The notes under the pieces are model-generated. The model worked only from the letters and a program-made list of their open reading frames with translations, did no database searches and had not been told where the DNA came from. A program made the translations under genes and the position numbers. Shown here one piece after another: positions 13,060 through 25,070 of a stretch of DNA of 64,000 bases (its first letter is position 1; the number at the start of each line of letters is the position of its first letter). Source of the stretch: Mastigias papua (taxonomy: Eukaryota; Cnidaria; Scyphozoa; Rhizostomeae; Mastigiidae); NCBI GenBank assembly GCA_964019165.1, contig OZ025281.1, positions 2,093,740 through 2,157,739 of the forward strand. The letters run 5' to 3'.

Positions 13060-13490
13060 TAATGCATTGATATGAGCGGCTAGCTGGGTCACCGAGATCA
13101 AATGTAAAGCTGACAAACAAGGAGAGGTACTGGATACACTTGTGAAGACAGCCGAAGTAGGTGGCTTATCTATCGCTGGTGTTATTGGTAAGATGGAGAC
13201 GATATTGTTTGTTAGGAATCTAGAGAGGTTGTAGTGAAATCGATTAGATTCTTTAGAAGTAAGAAATATTCCAATGGAAGGAAAGAGTAAACTAACATAA
13301 GAAATATTTTGACAGCATAGGTTATATAGCACTATTTTTGTTGAGGTTTATCGTATGCACAGTCCAAACGGAAGACAACTATTCTACCATAACTACAGCT
13401 TCAATATAGCTCGAAAAAGTGGGAACATTCTTTTAGAAGAGAATTCCCCGCTTTTTCGAGCAATAGTGAAGTTCTGCAGTAGTACCAACA
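13060..13490 (+). mobile_element. Possible decayed Penelope-like element 3' end
   Basis: A short open segment (13078-13142) reads LTNKERYWIHL, which resembles the R-E-x-Y-W-I segment near the C-terminus of Penelope-like GIY-YIG proteins; a +1 shift continues as KTAEVGGLSI. About 230 bp downstream is a small inverted repeat (GCTCGAAAAAG near 13411 and CTTTTTCGAGC near 13451) followed by TAGTGAAGTTCTG and AGTACCAACAGACT. The same terminal words occur at 27570-27597 in the ribozyme element. No hammerhead core survives here. The coding match is short and recalled from family knowledge, so this is tentative. Confidence 0.3.
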
Positions 13491-13499
13491 GACTATTCG

Positions 13500-15000
13500 C
13501 ATAAATTAAAAGCCATAACGAAACTAACTAAGAAACGTCCATACAAGACCCTCTGAGTGCGCAGAATTTTGGCCCTCCCTCCTAGATGTCCTCCACCCCT
13601 ATCCCCTGGAAGAATTAATGAATGGCCCTAACGGGAATTTAATAAAATAATTTTTGTGAAACTTCAGATAACATTGTAACAATGATACTGCAACAATCAA
13701 ATGTCTCTCTGTTATAACGTAATGCCTAGCTGGATGGTCGGCTTTTACAAATCCATATCTAATACTGTTACATAAAATCAGCCTATTTACAATATAAGGA
13801 AAGAAAGCAAACAAATAAACAAGAAGCAAGAGATAAACACACAACAATGGCAGTTAAAAATATAATACATACCGACCTAGCCAAGATTTTCTACGCAAAC
13901 AGCAACTATAATAAGTTCATCTTGTGGCAGTACTCGATGCTTGCATAATGATATGCTGAAGATGAGTACGATCAAAGGTGCAAATCATCAAGTACCGATG
14001 GAACCGAGACAGAGGATCTAATATGTAATAAAATAATGGTGATGATATTCTTAAAACTTCATTTATTCAAGAATAATTTAAAGTTACGCTTATTCATCTC
14101 GCTAACTAACAGGCAAGGTATAATTGGCATGTCTGCATACAAAGTAATGCAACGGCAGTAAAATAACATAGGATAAGAAGAAAAATATATATTAAAGATA
14201 AAACGAAGAAACAAGTAAATTTGCAAAAAAATGAAACTCTTAAAAGACGTCCACGCCTTGTTTCTACGGAAGACTACATAATAAAGGCACCTCCTAGCAA
14301 TCTTTATTATTTTCCTGATGATTACTTTCTGGGTCTATTGTCGATGCCTAACTCTTTAATCATACATAACATCGAATCAGATGAAGACAAAAGGATACCA
14401 AGACCGCCCATAGATGAATTCATGAAGTTGATCTGATGATATTGTGGTTCTAAGTCGAGCAAAAGGGGCTTATACAATAGTTTTGCGATTATGATTAATT
14501 TCTATATTTGTTTTAAATCCAACCGTTAATTCTAAAACATGCAGAGAATTGTCTGGAGAAATCAAGGCAAGATCAGGCAGAAAAGAGGCGCCATTGACAA
14601 GCGAAGGAGATGGGAAAGAAGGGAGATGAGCCTATACTAAGCAAGGCTGTACAGAAGAAATCGATTTTACAATGATACTGATACTAAATATTTTTGAAAG
14701 ATCATGGTAATAATATATATTCCAAGTACAGTGTCCAAGTATACAATCATAACACCTCAACATATTAAGGCATTGTATAATTGGCAAGTATAAAACCAAA
14801 AGAAAAATAGTGATAATATAACAAACAAATCCTACAGAAAATACACCAATCTCAGATAAAGCGATAGCAACAATGACTGATTTAACTAAGTTAGTAAAGC
14901 CATGATGTAATAATAAGAAGAATCATAGTGACAGTTGGTGAGCTAAGTTAATATAAACCAAATACCTAATTACCCATTTTAAGTTCTACTTGCAAATACA
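13500..15000. other. No recognisable feature
   Basis: AT-rich; a 71-codon frame at 14221-14436 has no recognisable motif. Confidence 0.5.
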
Positions 15001-15245
15001 AGTGGCCAAGCGGCTCCGTTAGCTATCTGAAGTTAAGCTTCGTTGTGTTGGGTCAGCAATTGGCGACATTGCAGATAGGCGACAAAGACAACTCACTCCG
15101 CCGTCCTTCGACAGGAACATTAAACTACGGGTCCCATGCCAGGATGCAGCATCCATAATAGGCCTAAATTAGCTGAAAAAGCTAGACATAACAGCATACT
15201 CAAGATAAAGTAAACAACAACAACAACAATTACAACAACAACAAT
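15001..15245 (+). mobile_element. 5S-rRNA-derived SINE with (CAA)n tail
   Basis: Contains GAAGTTAAGCTTCG and GGGTCAGCAATTGG, which resemble the internal promoter of 5S rRNA (GAAGCTAAGC and GGTTAGTACTTGG), and ends in a (CAACAA)n tail at about 15213-15245. Too degenerate and long for a 5S gene. Confidence 0.45.
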
Positions 15246-15477
15246 ATGCCTCATCGACATTTTCTTCCTTTCGAATTTCTGATCCTGTTTTCACGCCTTT
15301 TTCCATGTTGCGCGGATTAAATAATGTTTAAAAGGTGCTCCACAAGTACGTGTATTCCGACAGCTATTGGCTTTTGCTTAAATGAGAACCTCTTTGACTC
15401 TGGTACATGAAGGAGGTTGGGTGAGTTGCCCAGTGGAAAGAGTGCTTGAATGTTATGTCGAAAATTGATGGTTAGAG

Positions 15478-15615
15478 GCGAACCCTGAAGCCATAGTTCG
15501 GATGCTTCATTGTCCACCCTATCGGCAACACTACGGAAGTTAAAAGCGGTGAGGAAAGGAGCTGCTCACCCCACCTCGCTATGCCGACAGCTCAGGGTAA
15601 GCAACAGGTACCCCT
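15478..15615 (+). repeat. SINE family A, copy 1
   Basis: Shares CCCTGAAGCCATAGTTCGG, the GGAAGTTAAA block and CTCACCCCACCTCGCTATGC with the copies at 26843 and 51760. Confidence 0.55.
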
Positions 15616-16264
15616 AACATAGGACTAACCATTAACTTTTAGATGGAGGAGACCTTGACCATAATCCCAATATATCTCATATAAACGGCTGAGTGCCCTT
15701 TAGACATAGATTTCCCTACAGCCGAGTTAACTTCAGATATGCAAATAGTACTACCTAACGCGCGTATTTGCTACCCGAGCAATTGATAGTATCTTGAAAG
15801 TGCATCAAAATTGGAGTCTACCAAATGCATACTCTTATTGTAAGTTTGAGACGCAAATGATGACGCCATCGCCTAACTGTTTCCACAAGATATACGCCCG
15901 GTTTCATAATTCATGAAGGCTGGTGTTGAAATCAGAATTTGGTTTGTAATCCCCAAAAATTGTTCTAGTTCATGTAAAGAATGGAGTAACTGTTAAAGAG
16001 GAGGTTTATTGTGCTCATTAACAGTGCCTTGTTCATATGTACTAAGTGGAAACATTGTGCTCCAATATTGTTGTGTCTTCACTCAATGCACTTCTGAGTT
16101 CAAATGGAGTACAGGCGGGAAATCGCTCGTTAACAATGAGGCGTTGAATGAAGATGGCACACATAAAACATGTGAAGAAGTAGACGGTCAATGCTATCAT
16201 CGATTAAACCTGCTTACAAGAGGAAAGAGCATTATAACAAAGTTATTGCAAATTAGTGGGAATG

Positions 16265-16580
16265 CTATCTGAAGAAAACGAAGAATTCCGAACAAGACGA
16301 AGATAAGGAAATCTGAGACAGATGAGGAATTACGAAAAAGAAGAGGATATTCGAAGAAACAGAAAAGATTCCAAAAATAGAAGGAAATCCAATGAAGACG
16401 AACTCTGAAGAAGACGAAATTCGAAGAAGAATAAATTTGAAGAAGAATAAATTTGAAGAAGAAAAATACTTGATCTGAGGAAGATAAAAAAAACCCGAAC
16501 AAAAGGAAGTTATGTGAGGGAGATGAAGATATTCGACTCTAAAGAAGACGATCTCTAAAGATATCGAACTCTTAAGTAGA
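16265..16580. repeat. GAAGAAGA-rich low-complexity tract
   Basis: Repeated GAAGACGA, GAAGAAGA and TTTGAAGAAGAATAAA words, followed by a C11-12 run at about 16612-16623. Confidence 0.75.
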
Positions 16581-16726
16581 GGACTGTTAGATATAACCAA
16601 GTTCTCCCTGTCCCCCCCCCCCCAAAAGAAAAGCAAAGAAAAAACGTTGGATTATGTAGATGAGACATTGCTACAACAAAACCTACGACCTATATTGGAT
16701 AGCAGAGCCATAACAACTATAAAATT

Positions 16727-17122
16727 ATGTATGTGGGATGGCAAACAAGAGAAAGAAAAGTACCAAAATCTTTAAAACATCCAAGTACATCTTGGCAAAA
16801 GATTGTGGAGCCACGAATAGGCTCTAAAAGCCAATGTACTTCGGTTCTAACAGGATACACAATTACTGCCGACCAAGGCTTAAATATAGTGGCCTTTGCC
16901 ACAAATAACAGTTTTGAAAATCCAAATGCTTACTTTGAAAATAAATTAAGTGATGCAAGAAGTAGTGGGTATGCAGTCAAGAAATCTTTGTCACAAATAG
17001 CAGTCATGAGAACCCAAATGGCTACCTTGAAAATAAAACTTAGTGGTGCAAGAATTAGTGGGTACGCAGTAAAGAAATCCTACTGCAAAAAGAACGAAAT
17101 GTTCGGAAGTATATTGAATTAA
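16727..17122 (+). other. Open frame with an internal duplication, function unknown
   Basis: A 131-codon frame. Its second half contains an imperfect direct repeat of about 85 bp: SDARSSGYAVKKS and SGARISGYAVKKS, each preceded by a PNAYFENKL/QMATLKIKL segment. I do not recognise the protein. No splice or family evidence supports it as a gene; the repeat may be non-coding. Confidence 0.2.
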
Positions 17123-18622
17123 GAAGAAAAACATTCTTATAACAAATTTTACTTTGGGTCTCACCTACAAGCCACCCTAACGTTTGCTAAATGGTGGTCT
17201 TTTAAATTTACTGTATCATAGGCCCAGATGTAAATAGCCCTAACATGCCACTCAAGATTATAATTCCCAAAACCTTTAACAGCTTTTATATAGCCCCTTT
17301 CCACGCTTCTCAAAAGTTCTGTTCGATATAAACGCCAAAGGCCCCATAATAACCCTCTAGCATACACGACGAATCACTGTTCAGTCCACACATTAGTAGT
17401 CAAAACAGTGGTGGATTCATGCCTCATGGGTTCCCACACACCACCACGAGGTCATTGACACCCCTACATGCGAGAAATTCCGTCTTATAGACCAAATCTC
17501 TAAAGGATCCAAACCCACTCAATACACAGTTGAAGAGCACAAATTCTCCAATAGCTGCTCGGCCTGTGTGCGGTACGACTTACTCGATTCCGCCAATTGA
17601 CTGTCTTAATCTACCACGAAAAACATCTGCGCATGTTTCATTCTATTTGCCTTTTTAGTGTCCTATGGTCTCTGGCAAACTAGATTACTTTCGGAATTGA
17701 TAACATTAATGAATAGCTGCTGGAGTACCTGTAGCCAAAAGGCTTAATTATCAAAGATAGTGGATACGATAAGAAGCATGCCGGGGTGATTTCAATAGCA
17801 GCTCGCAAAGAATTGACTTAGATGTTATAAAATTTGCAGTAAATATTAGAGAAGATTTATCGCGCCGAATTCTAATAAAGTTTGCTGGCTGATGTTACTG
17901 CAGGCAAGATATCACACTGAAGAAAGCACTATAAAACGGATTTCGACAACTGGTTTGTACACAGCTGATAATATATCTGTTGCAACTATACATTGTTTTT
18001 ATAAGAAAGTGGCTTTATAAGAAAGCAGTAATCGGCTGCTCAAAAAGTTAAGAAAGTTCAGTAATGGATTTATGAAACTTAAGAATCTTGATAAGTCATA
18101 TACCTCTCAAATCTCAATATTCACGCAAGACAGTCATCGCTTTTACTTATTTTGCATCGAGTCCTTGTGGCAACCTGTGTATTAGAATGTTATGATTGTA
18201 TTATGTTTGTTTGTCTGTGTAACACTGTAGTGTTACACAAACTCAACTACTCATGCTAAGAAAATTTTAAAACATTCCAGTACTGAATCACGAAAAAGTT
18301 AAGAAAGTTTCAGTACTGAGCGAATTAACTTTTGCATTAAAAAGTCGTGCATTTGATGTAGTTACCCCTATAGAAAAATCTCCATGTTCATCTTCAATTT
18401 TATTCACAAACATCTTACTTTATACCCGCTGTATTCTTTGGCATTGTAGCTGATAGACTGCATGAAAGTAAAAGTGTACATCAGTTACTTCGTTGTTGCA
18501 TTTTGATTTAAGTTTATTCGTGTGCACAAGTTAAGGCGAATGCAACATAATAAGCAAAGTGAACGAGCAGTTCCTGTATTTTTATGAGATAGAACGTGAC
18601 CATAAAGAAGTTGAACGTGCAA

Positions 18623-18693
18623 AGAGTGGTGTTTTCAAAAATATCACATGAAGCCAAAGTGCTTTCATGTGATATTGCTGAAAACACCACTCT
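18623..18693. repeat. Perfect-stem hairpin, 30-bp arms
   Basis: AGAGTGGTGTTTTCA... at 18623 pairs with ...TGAAAACACCACTCT ending 18693, with one mismatch (AAA/GC) and an 11-nt loop around GCCAAAGTGCT. Confidence 0.8.
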
Positions 18694-18734
18694 TGACCAA
18701 TAAAGTTATGCTCATGTGTTCTATGACTATGCTG

Positions 18735-18980
18735 CCTGGTGATTCCAAGTAATACTGCTATCAAACTAGACCAACACGAATGTGTCAATACCATAATCAC
18801 CACAAACATGGTCCTAACATCGAGACACGACCCAAGTATCCTCTTTCCTATGTCACATAGCTCGTGTAGTATTAACTTTAGATTCATATTTGCCCATTGC
18901 TCACGGATCACTACCAATATTCCTTTGCAAAATTCATCCAGACACTCACAAACCGATGAATTACGTATTGAATAAGTGAT
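18735..18980 (-). other. Candidate coding segment with a membrane helix
   Basis: Open minus-strand frame (through 18735) reading in part LHELCDIGKRILGSCLDV then MFVVIMVLTHSCWSSLIAVL, a helix plus a plausible transmembrane segment. It resembles multi-pass chemoreceptor-like proteins only in general composition. No confident splice sites or partner exons were found. Confidence 0.2.
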
Positions 18981-19049
18981 TTGAATAACTGTCTAGGCTG
19001 TACCTTCTATACATACTCTTTTAATGATAAGCGTTCTGCCGTATACTGG

Positions 19050-19460
19050 GTAGTTACACACTTTTTTGTAAGAATATAGTCTATGAAAATATCAAGGCTC
19101 AAATTCGCCGACATTTAAGAATTATTTAAGAATACTGAAAGGCTCAAGTTTCATCAAGGCTTAGATCTTTGACTGATTTGAGTATTCTTTAGAAAACAAA
19201 AAGTGTGAGCATCACTTATCCAGTCTGGGAGTCATTATTCTATCATGCGACTTGGCAACTCTTCCGAAGCTCCGGAGAGTAGAGAGTCAGTCATACACTT
19301 TTTATCATAAGAATATAGTCTATATGAGTAGTAATTCTCAAAATCGCTAAAATCTAAGAATAACTTAAGAATATCCTTAGGCTCAAAATCGCTAAATTTT
19401 AAGGATATTGAGGCTCAGCGAAAAATAGGGTATTCTTATAAAATGTGCGTATTAAACCAA
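19050..19460. repeat. Dispersed 400-bp repeat H, copy 1
   Basis: AAGAATATAGTCTATGAAAA, TTTAAGAATTATTTAAGAAT, AAGTGTGAGCATCACTTATC and a second AAGAATATAGTCTAT block appear in the same order at 22.1 kb. Confidence 0.65.
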
Positions 19461-20389
19461 ACTTTGTGATCACTTCATCGAACAAGCTCAGTATCGGCAA
19501 AACTGCCGGGAGAATTCGATCAATAGTACTGAAATATGGACTAAGACAGCAATACCGTCATTACATTTAACCGCTCACTTTACAAATCCAAACCGTTGCT
19601 ATAGCGCAGATCCAGACCGGTACCGGTACGAAGCGTGCACCTAGCCATACTTTTAACAACATACATATAACCCGAAATCTACTAGTTCACACCGTCCAAC
19701 GGCAAGCCAGGTAACATCAAAGATGGCCTAAATATGCTTTGATGCATAATTTGCTGCAAGGAATAAAAAGTTATTCGTTTTACCTCTACGTGAAAGAAGT
19801 AAACATGGCAGCAAGGCTCAATTTTCTTTTCTAAATTTAGAAACAATGAAGATTGGAACTAAAGCTTTTAAAGCAAGGCCTCTTAACGCAATACGAATGA
19901 GGACTTACGCTGAAGATACAGCCAATGTGAAGGTGTTTTTATTATTTGGTAACAACGTATGAGATTATGGGTTAAACTGCCACCACAGATACTCAGCGTG
20001 CGTAATTAACGACTGTATGACAGTCTATGGTAACATTATGTGCAATTCATAAGCTGTGCAATTTGTAAACAATTCACGGCTTTATCAAGATTAGTTTATC
20101 GGCTTTTATTGTTGATACCACATAGATGACACCAGCTGCCTCAGAAGTAATTCTACATTGCTACAGCTTCGGATAGCTTTGTCTCACACAACTGAACTGG
20201 TACACCTACAACCCCTAAAACAGTCCCAGTCTAGTACAATTAGTTACTAAACAGCACCAAGCTCATCGGAGCCATGAGCAACAATAAAGCAAAGATAGGG
20301 ACTTATTTGAATTAGTATTGATATCCATCATTAGTTCATCATAACCATAAAACTCGTCATATACCCTAGTATCACTTCTTTATTCTCTA

Positions 20390-20840
20390 CTCATGTTCTT
20401 TGACCTCTCTTGTCCTTTTTTCCTATCTACTGTACTGTTTCCTATGTTCTTCTTTTTCCTATGTCTTCTCTTTCAAATGCTCTTCTGTTTCCTATTTTCT
20501 GTTTTTCCGTGTTCTTCCTTTTATTTCTTCTTTTTTATAATCTGTTCTTCATCTTCCATTGCCCCTCCTGCTCCCTTATTATTCTTCCTTTCAAGATAAT
20601 TTCACTTCCTCTCTCATTCATCCTCTCTTAGATTTCCTCTTCTATTCTTCCTGTCTTATTCTTACATCTCCAATTTCCTTTTTTCAAAAATCTCTCTTCG
20701 TTCTTCCTTATCTTCTTCCTCTCTTTTTCTCCATCTATTGTTCTTCTTTCTCTATTATTCTTCTTCCTCTAATACTCTTCTCATGCTCTTCTTCCTCCCT
20801 CGTTCGTTATCACTTGCAACTTCGTTGGTGTTCCTATCTA
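20390..20840. repeat. Long pyrimidine tract
   Basis: About 450 bp dominated by CTTCTTCC and TCTTTTTCC words on the plus strand. Open frames across it are artefacts. Confidence 0.85.
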
Positions 20841-22094
20841 TATTCATTTCATCTTTAGATTTAGCTTGGCGGAGACAACGTTTCGACTAATTTTTGAACT
20901 CAGACTATAACCAAGCCAACAACCTACTCACAAGAGACATAACTTCTCCATCATCCCCACGCCAGAACCACTTCGCCATTTCTGCTAGCCAGACAGGTAC
21001 TCAGACTACAAATATTGCACTATAGAACACGTCAAATGCACTACAACGGACAGCAAACATTTCAATGCTTCCATCCTCCAATCAACAAGTGCTGCAAGCA
21101 AGAAACTTACAAATAGAAAACGGAACACAGAATAGACTAGGAGGTAGCTGGTCATTCGCATTAAGATATGATATCTGACATGTAGATTGGGCTGTCCATA
21201 AAGCATTGACGTTAGTATTAAAGGGGATGGAAAAATTCGGATATTCGATGATACTTTTCGACGTAATCTAAAGCAAGTCATTAATTTGATTAAACAACTC
21301 AACTGCGAATCAACTGACTCATCAATTATTCTTTCAAAACGTGACGGGAATTCGGGAATCTCTTGAGAAATCAGTTTATCACACTTTGCATTTAGATCAA
21401 ACAAGATTTTCGATCACCAAACAAAAGAATAATGACAAAGTAGGAAACTCCATTATAACTCTGATATTCCTCGTCCTAAATTATTGATTAGAATAGGCAA
21501 AAATGAATGGGTTCTCGAAGATTTTCATTAAACTCTGAAATGAACTTCCATGCTGGACTGCCACGGGATTATTACCAAATCGGGATACACCCAGAGCATA
21601 TACTAAAAAACAGTAATATTGCTCAGATACGTCAAGATTATTGCTCTACTTTCTACCTAATTCGTCTGCCAGTACAAATAGCACAGGTGAAATTTTCATA
21701 CCTGTCCTACTAAGAAACAAGCATTATGGACTGTATGCTGATACAAGCATTTTACCAGGGCATTTTCAAAATTGGATGTAATCCGCTTAACTTGTTTCAA
21801 AAGTAAGCTGGCAGTGCTACCACTCACAGCTTGCTTCGACTTTAAACATTTCCTGTCGAATATACTATCATTTCAAGCAACCAGGTTAGAGCTAAAGATT
21901 TCAGATTAATTCTCGCACTATTTTGCATACTCAAGAATGTCTGTTCTTAAAGCAACGATCTTCAACAGCGATTAATATAGAGGTGAGATTGCCATAGTCA
22001 TATACAATTACATGCAAGTGTACTCTGTCCTCCTTCAATGATACAGGATGTAGCAGTGTTCTATATAATGAAAATGGCCGCCAAAAAGAAGATA

Positions 22095-22490
22095 TCTCAG
22101 TACTCGCTTTCTTTTTTATAAGAAAATAGTCTATCAGAATACCAAGGCCCAAAATGGCTGAAATTTAAGAATAATTTAAGAATAATGCAAAGCTCAAGCT
22201 TCGTGAAGACTTACATCTTTTTGCTTAATTGAGAATTTTTAGAAGCCAGAACAAGTGTGAGCTTCACTTATTCGGCCTGAGGGTCATTCCGCTTTGATGT
22301 GACTTGGCAGCTCATCGGGGAGTGTCTGTTACACGCTTTTTAGTCCAAGAATATTATCTTCGCCAATACTAAGATTCGAAATGGCAGAGATCTAAGAATA
22401 ATTTCAAAGTAATCCTAGGCTCAAAGTTGGCAAATTATAATAATATCGAGGCTAAGAAAAGAATTTGGTATTCTTATAGGTAAAAATGTG
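22095..22490. repeat. Dispersed 400-bp repeat H, copy 2
   Basis: AAGAAAATAGTCTATCAGAA, TTTAAGAATAATTTAAGAAT, AAGTGTGAGCTTCACTTATT and TGACTTGGCAGCTC match copy 1. Confidence 0.65.
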
Positions 22491-22662
22491 TACGCGAAAC
22501 AGATGCATCAATTGTGATAACACGAGATTATTACACAGATCGTTCTTAATTGCTGAATCAAATCGATTGACTTTTTTTTAATATAATGGGAGAAATTATT
22601 TAGACAGACTCCTCAATTAGTTTTCACTTGCAATGGTGGTGTAACTACAAACAGTAATTGCA

Positions 22663-22697
22663 TGTGCCTACCAAAAGTCTTGGAACACTTGCAGAGC
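22663..22697. repeat. Family T terminal repeat fragment
   Basis: TGTGCCTACCAAAAGTCTTG, then GAACACTTGC; the other end is not found. Similar single ends occur at 35618 (CAATGCCTGCCAAAAGTAGT) and 47441 (CACTGCCAAAAGTCTTGGAA). Confidence 0.5.
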
Positions 22698-23379
22698 TTT
22701 CTTGACTGATCGAGCAAACACTTCCAATACCCTTGAGAACAATGTTGAGTTATACAGGTCCTACTCGCAGCAAACAAGTTGTTTCGCTCTTAAATAGTAC
22801 TCAGGCAACCAAGCATTCATGTCAACCTTGCTATAAGAGGGAAGGGGACCACTAGCCTTCAATTTTGACCCCTATTCTCAAACCAAATGCGTTATTCAGT
22901 TGATACTATAGAGATTTATTGCTGAGGTTGTAGACTTTCGGTTTATCAGTTCCTAATATTATCGACGTATTCTTCCCCTTGTTAATTCTTTCAATTTCTA
23001 CTTCATCAACAACTATTATCATCAAAATATTTCAACAATAAATAATGCATTCATTGCTTCTCTTGCTAGTAGACAATAATTTAATATATATTTCCAATAG
23101 CATATACTGTATGAACTTTCACACTATTACTATGAACTTCTGCTCTAAAGCTTAACTCTGTACGGATACCTAACTGAATTCAACCGTAAAGGCCTTATAT
23201 TATTTCAAAGGATGGATTATACATTTCATTCAGATTTTCAGATCCTCAGATTTTCACCCAACTGTTTTGATTGCAGAACGAACAAGTCATCCAACTTCTA
23301 GCGAAATCAATATAAAAAGTAAGTTTCTGAAGAATTTTAATAATACTATGGTTCAAATGTGGCCCGTTATTGTGTGCTG

Positions 23380-23660
23380 TGTTTCTGCTGAAATGTATGC
23401 CGTATATATTTGGTATGTATGTAGTCTGCATGCAATGTATATGTGGCATGTATTTTGTGCGTGTACGTATGGTGTGCATGGGGTGTGTATATGGCTTGCA
23501 TGCAGTGTGTATATTTTATTTTCTGTTCTTTGCACGTGGTGTGTACAAGGTAATTATGTTCTCTGCACGTGGTGTGTAAATGGTATTTGTGTTCTCTGCA
23601 GGTGGTATGTATGTGGTCTATGTGTCGTGTGCTTGTGGTGTGTACGTGGTGTGTTTTGCA
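23380..23660. repeat. TG-rich degenerate minisatellite
   Basis: Repeated GTTCTCTGCACGTGGTGTGT and related GTGTGTATATGGC words. Open frames in both strands here are compositional. Confidence 0.6.
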
Positions 23661-24905
23661 AATCTTATATATGGGCATTTCAAGGCCATCTTCTTTTAAA
23701 AAGCTTCTTCAAAGGTCTGATGCAGTGTGAATATGGCTTCACCACAGCAAATAAATCTCTCAAACCCAATTCTGGAGGAAATTAAAAACTTTAATCCATT
23801 GGATCTAAAAATCCAACAATATCTAATTATTCTTCCTGGTTTCACTTGAACAGCCAGTAAGTCATAAAGGATCTCTGGCATACAGCAACAAGGATAAAAA
23901 GAATCTTATGCAAATAAGAACGACCATGCCTATTGCAAAGCAACCAGACTGCCCGACCCTCCACTGTTCTAGCTAATACCAGTTGATACCAGAAAATACA
24001 GTGTTTACACTTTCACAAACAAAACTCACAGATTCAAGGACGTTGTTTCTTTTATACAAAAAGCTATTTTCAAATCTAGGTAAGGCAAACTTCAGATGCA
24101 CTGCACATGAAGGTCATAAGGCAAATACGTGCTATGACTTCAGCCATTAAGCAAAAGTCAGTAGGGAGATAAACGAGCCATTCTATAACAGAAAAAACCC
24201 GTACGAAAGAACCTTCCTTTTTGGTTACTTCTTCCAATAAATCTCAAGAAAAATGATATTATTACAGCATAGTCGTTAAAAGTTTTCCTAGCAGCCTAGC
24301 TCCCCCACTTCCGTGGTCCGGTCGTCCATCAATAATCACCTACACGCATTTTTATAAGGAACCACTTTATAAGGAGCCTATAGGTAGAATGCTGTAATAT
24401 TTAAAGAACTTATGTTACTAACGGAAAATTCCTTATGGAATATTTCATTATGAAAAATCTTTATAACAGCAGACAATCATGACTTAGGAAGCCGTTTCCA
24501 TTCATTTGCAACCAAACCGCACATGTACTGTCTGCTATGCATGTGTCAAAGTGTTTCATTAACCTTCTTTGTGTGCTTGGTTTTAAGCTACCCAAACTTA
24601 AAGACAAAAATTGAAAATTTTATAAAGCATCAAAGTAAGGAAACTGTGAGTTGCATAAAGAAGAACTAGTTCATTTAAAGTGTCATCTGATTCTGACACA
24701 AGTTGTCCTCAGATGAGTCTTTTTCCCTTCTTTAGAACTTTCTCATCCAATATTCAATATTCTTTACCACAATATTCACGAGTACTCTTCCTTACCGAAT
24801 AAACATGCTGCTTGCAATTGGCTCGGTTAATGGAAACACAGGACCTTTTCATTAGCGAGGTTCCTGGAATAAGCGTGGTAGTGCGATATACGGCACATTT
24901 CTAAT

Positions 24906-25062
24906 CAGGGACGTAGGAACCGGGGGACCAGAGGGGCCATAGCCCCCCACTTTTTAGCAAACTATGCAAAAGTGCCCCTTTGAACCCCAAAATGGGCGTA
25001 GTATTGTGCCCCTTTAAGGACTTGGCACCCCCCCCACTTTTTAGATGCTTCCTACGTCCCAG
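24906..25062. mobile_element. hAT MITE with 8-bp target duplication
   Basis: 157 bp, ends CAGGGACGTAGGAA and TTCCTACGTCCCAG, flanked by TTTCTAAT at 24898-24905 and 25063-25070. The inside is rich in CCCC and GGGG runs. Confidence 0.82.
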
Positions 25063-25070
25063 TTTCTAAT

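Noticed and set aside
15001..15120. 5S rRNA gene
   Set aside because: Only two promoter-like blocks are shared; the rest diverges and ends in a (CAA)n tail.
17161..17367. 68-codon minus-strand frame ending at a GTGAGA
   Set aside because: A donor-like end and open frame alone are not enough; no recognisable protein motif or partner exon.
20393..20858. Open frames rich in F, L and S
   Set aside because: Compositional frames in a pyrimidine tract.
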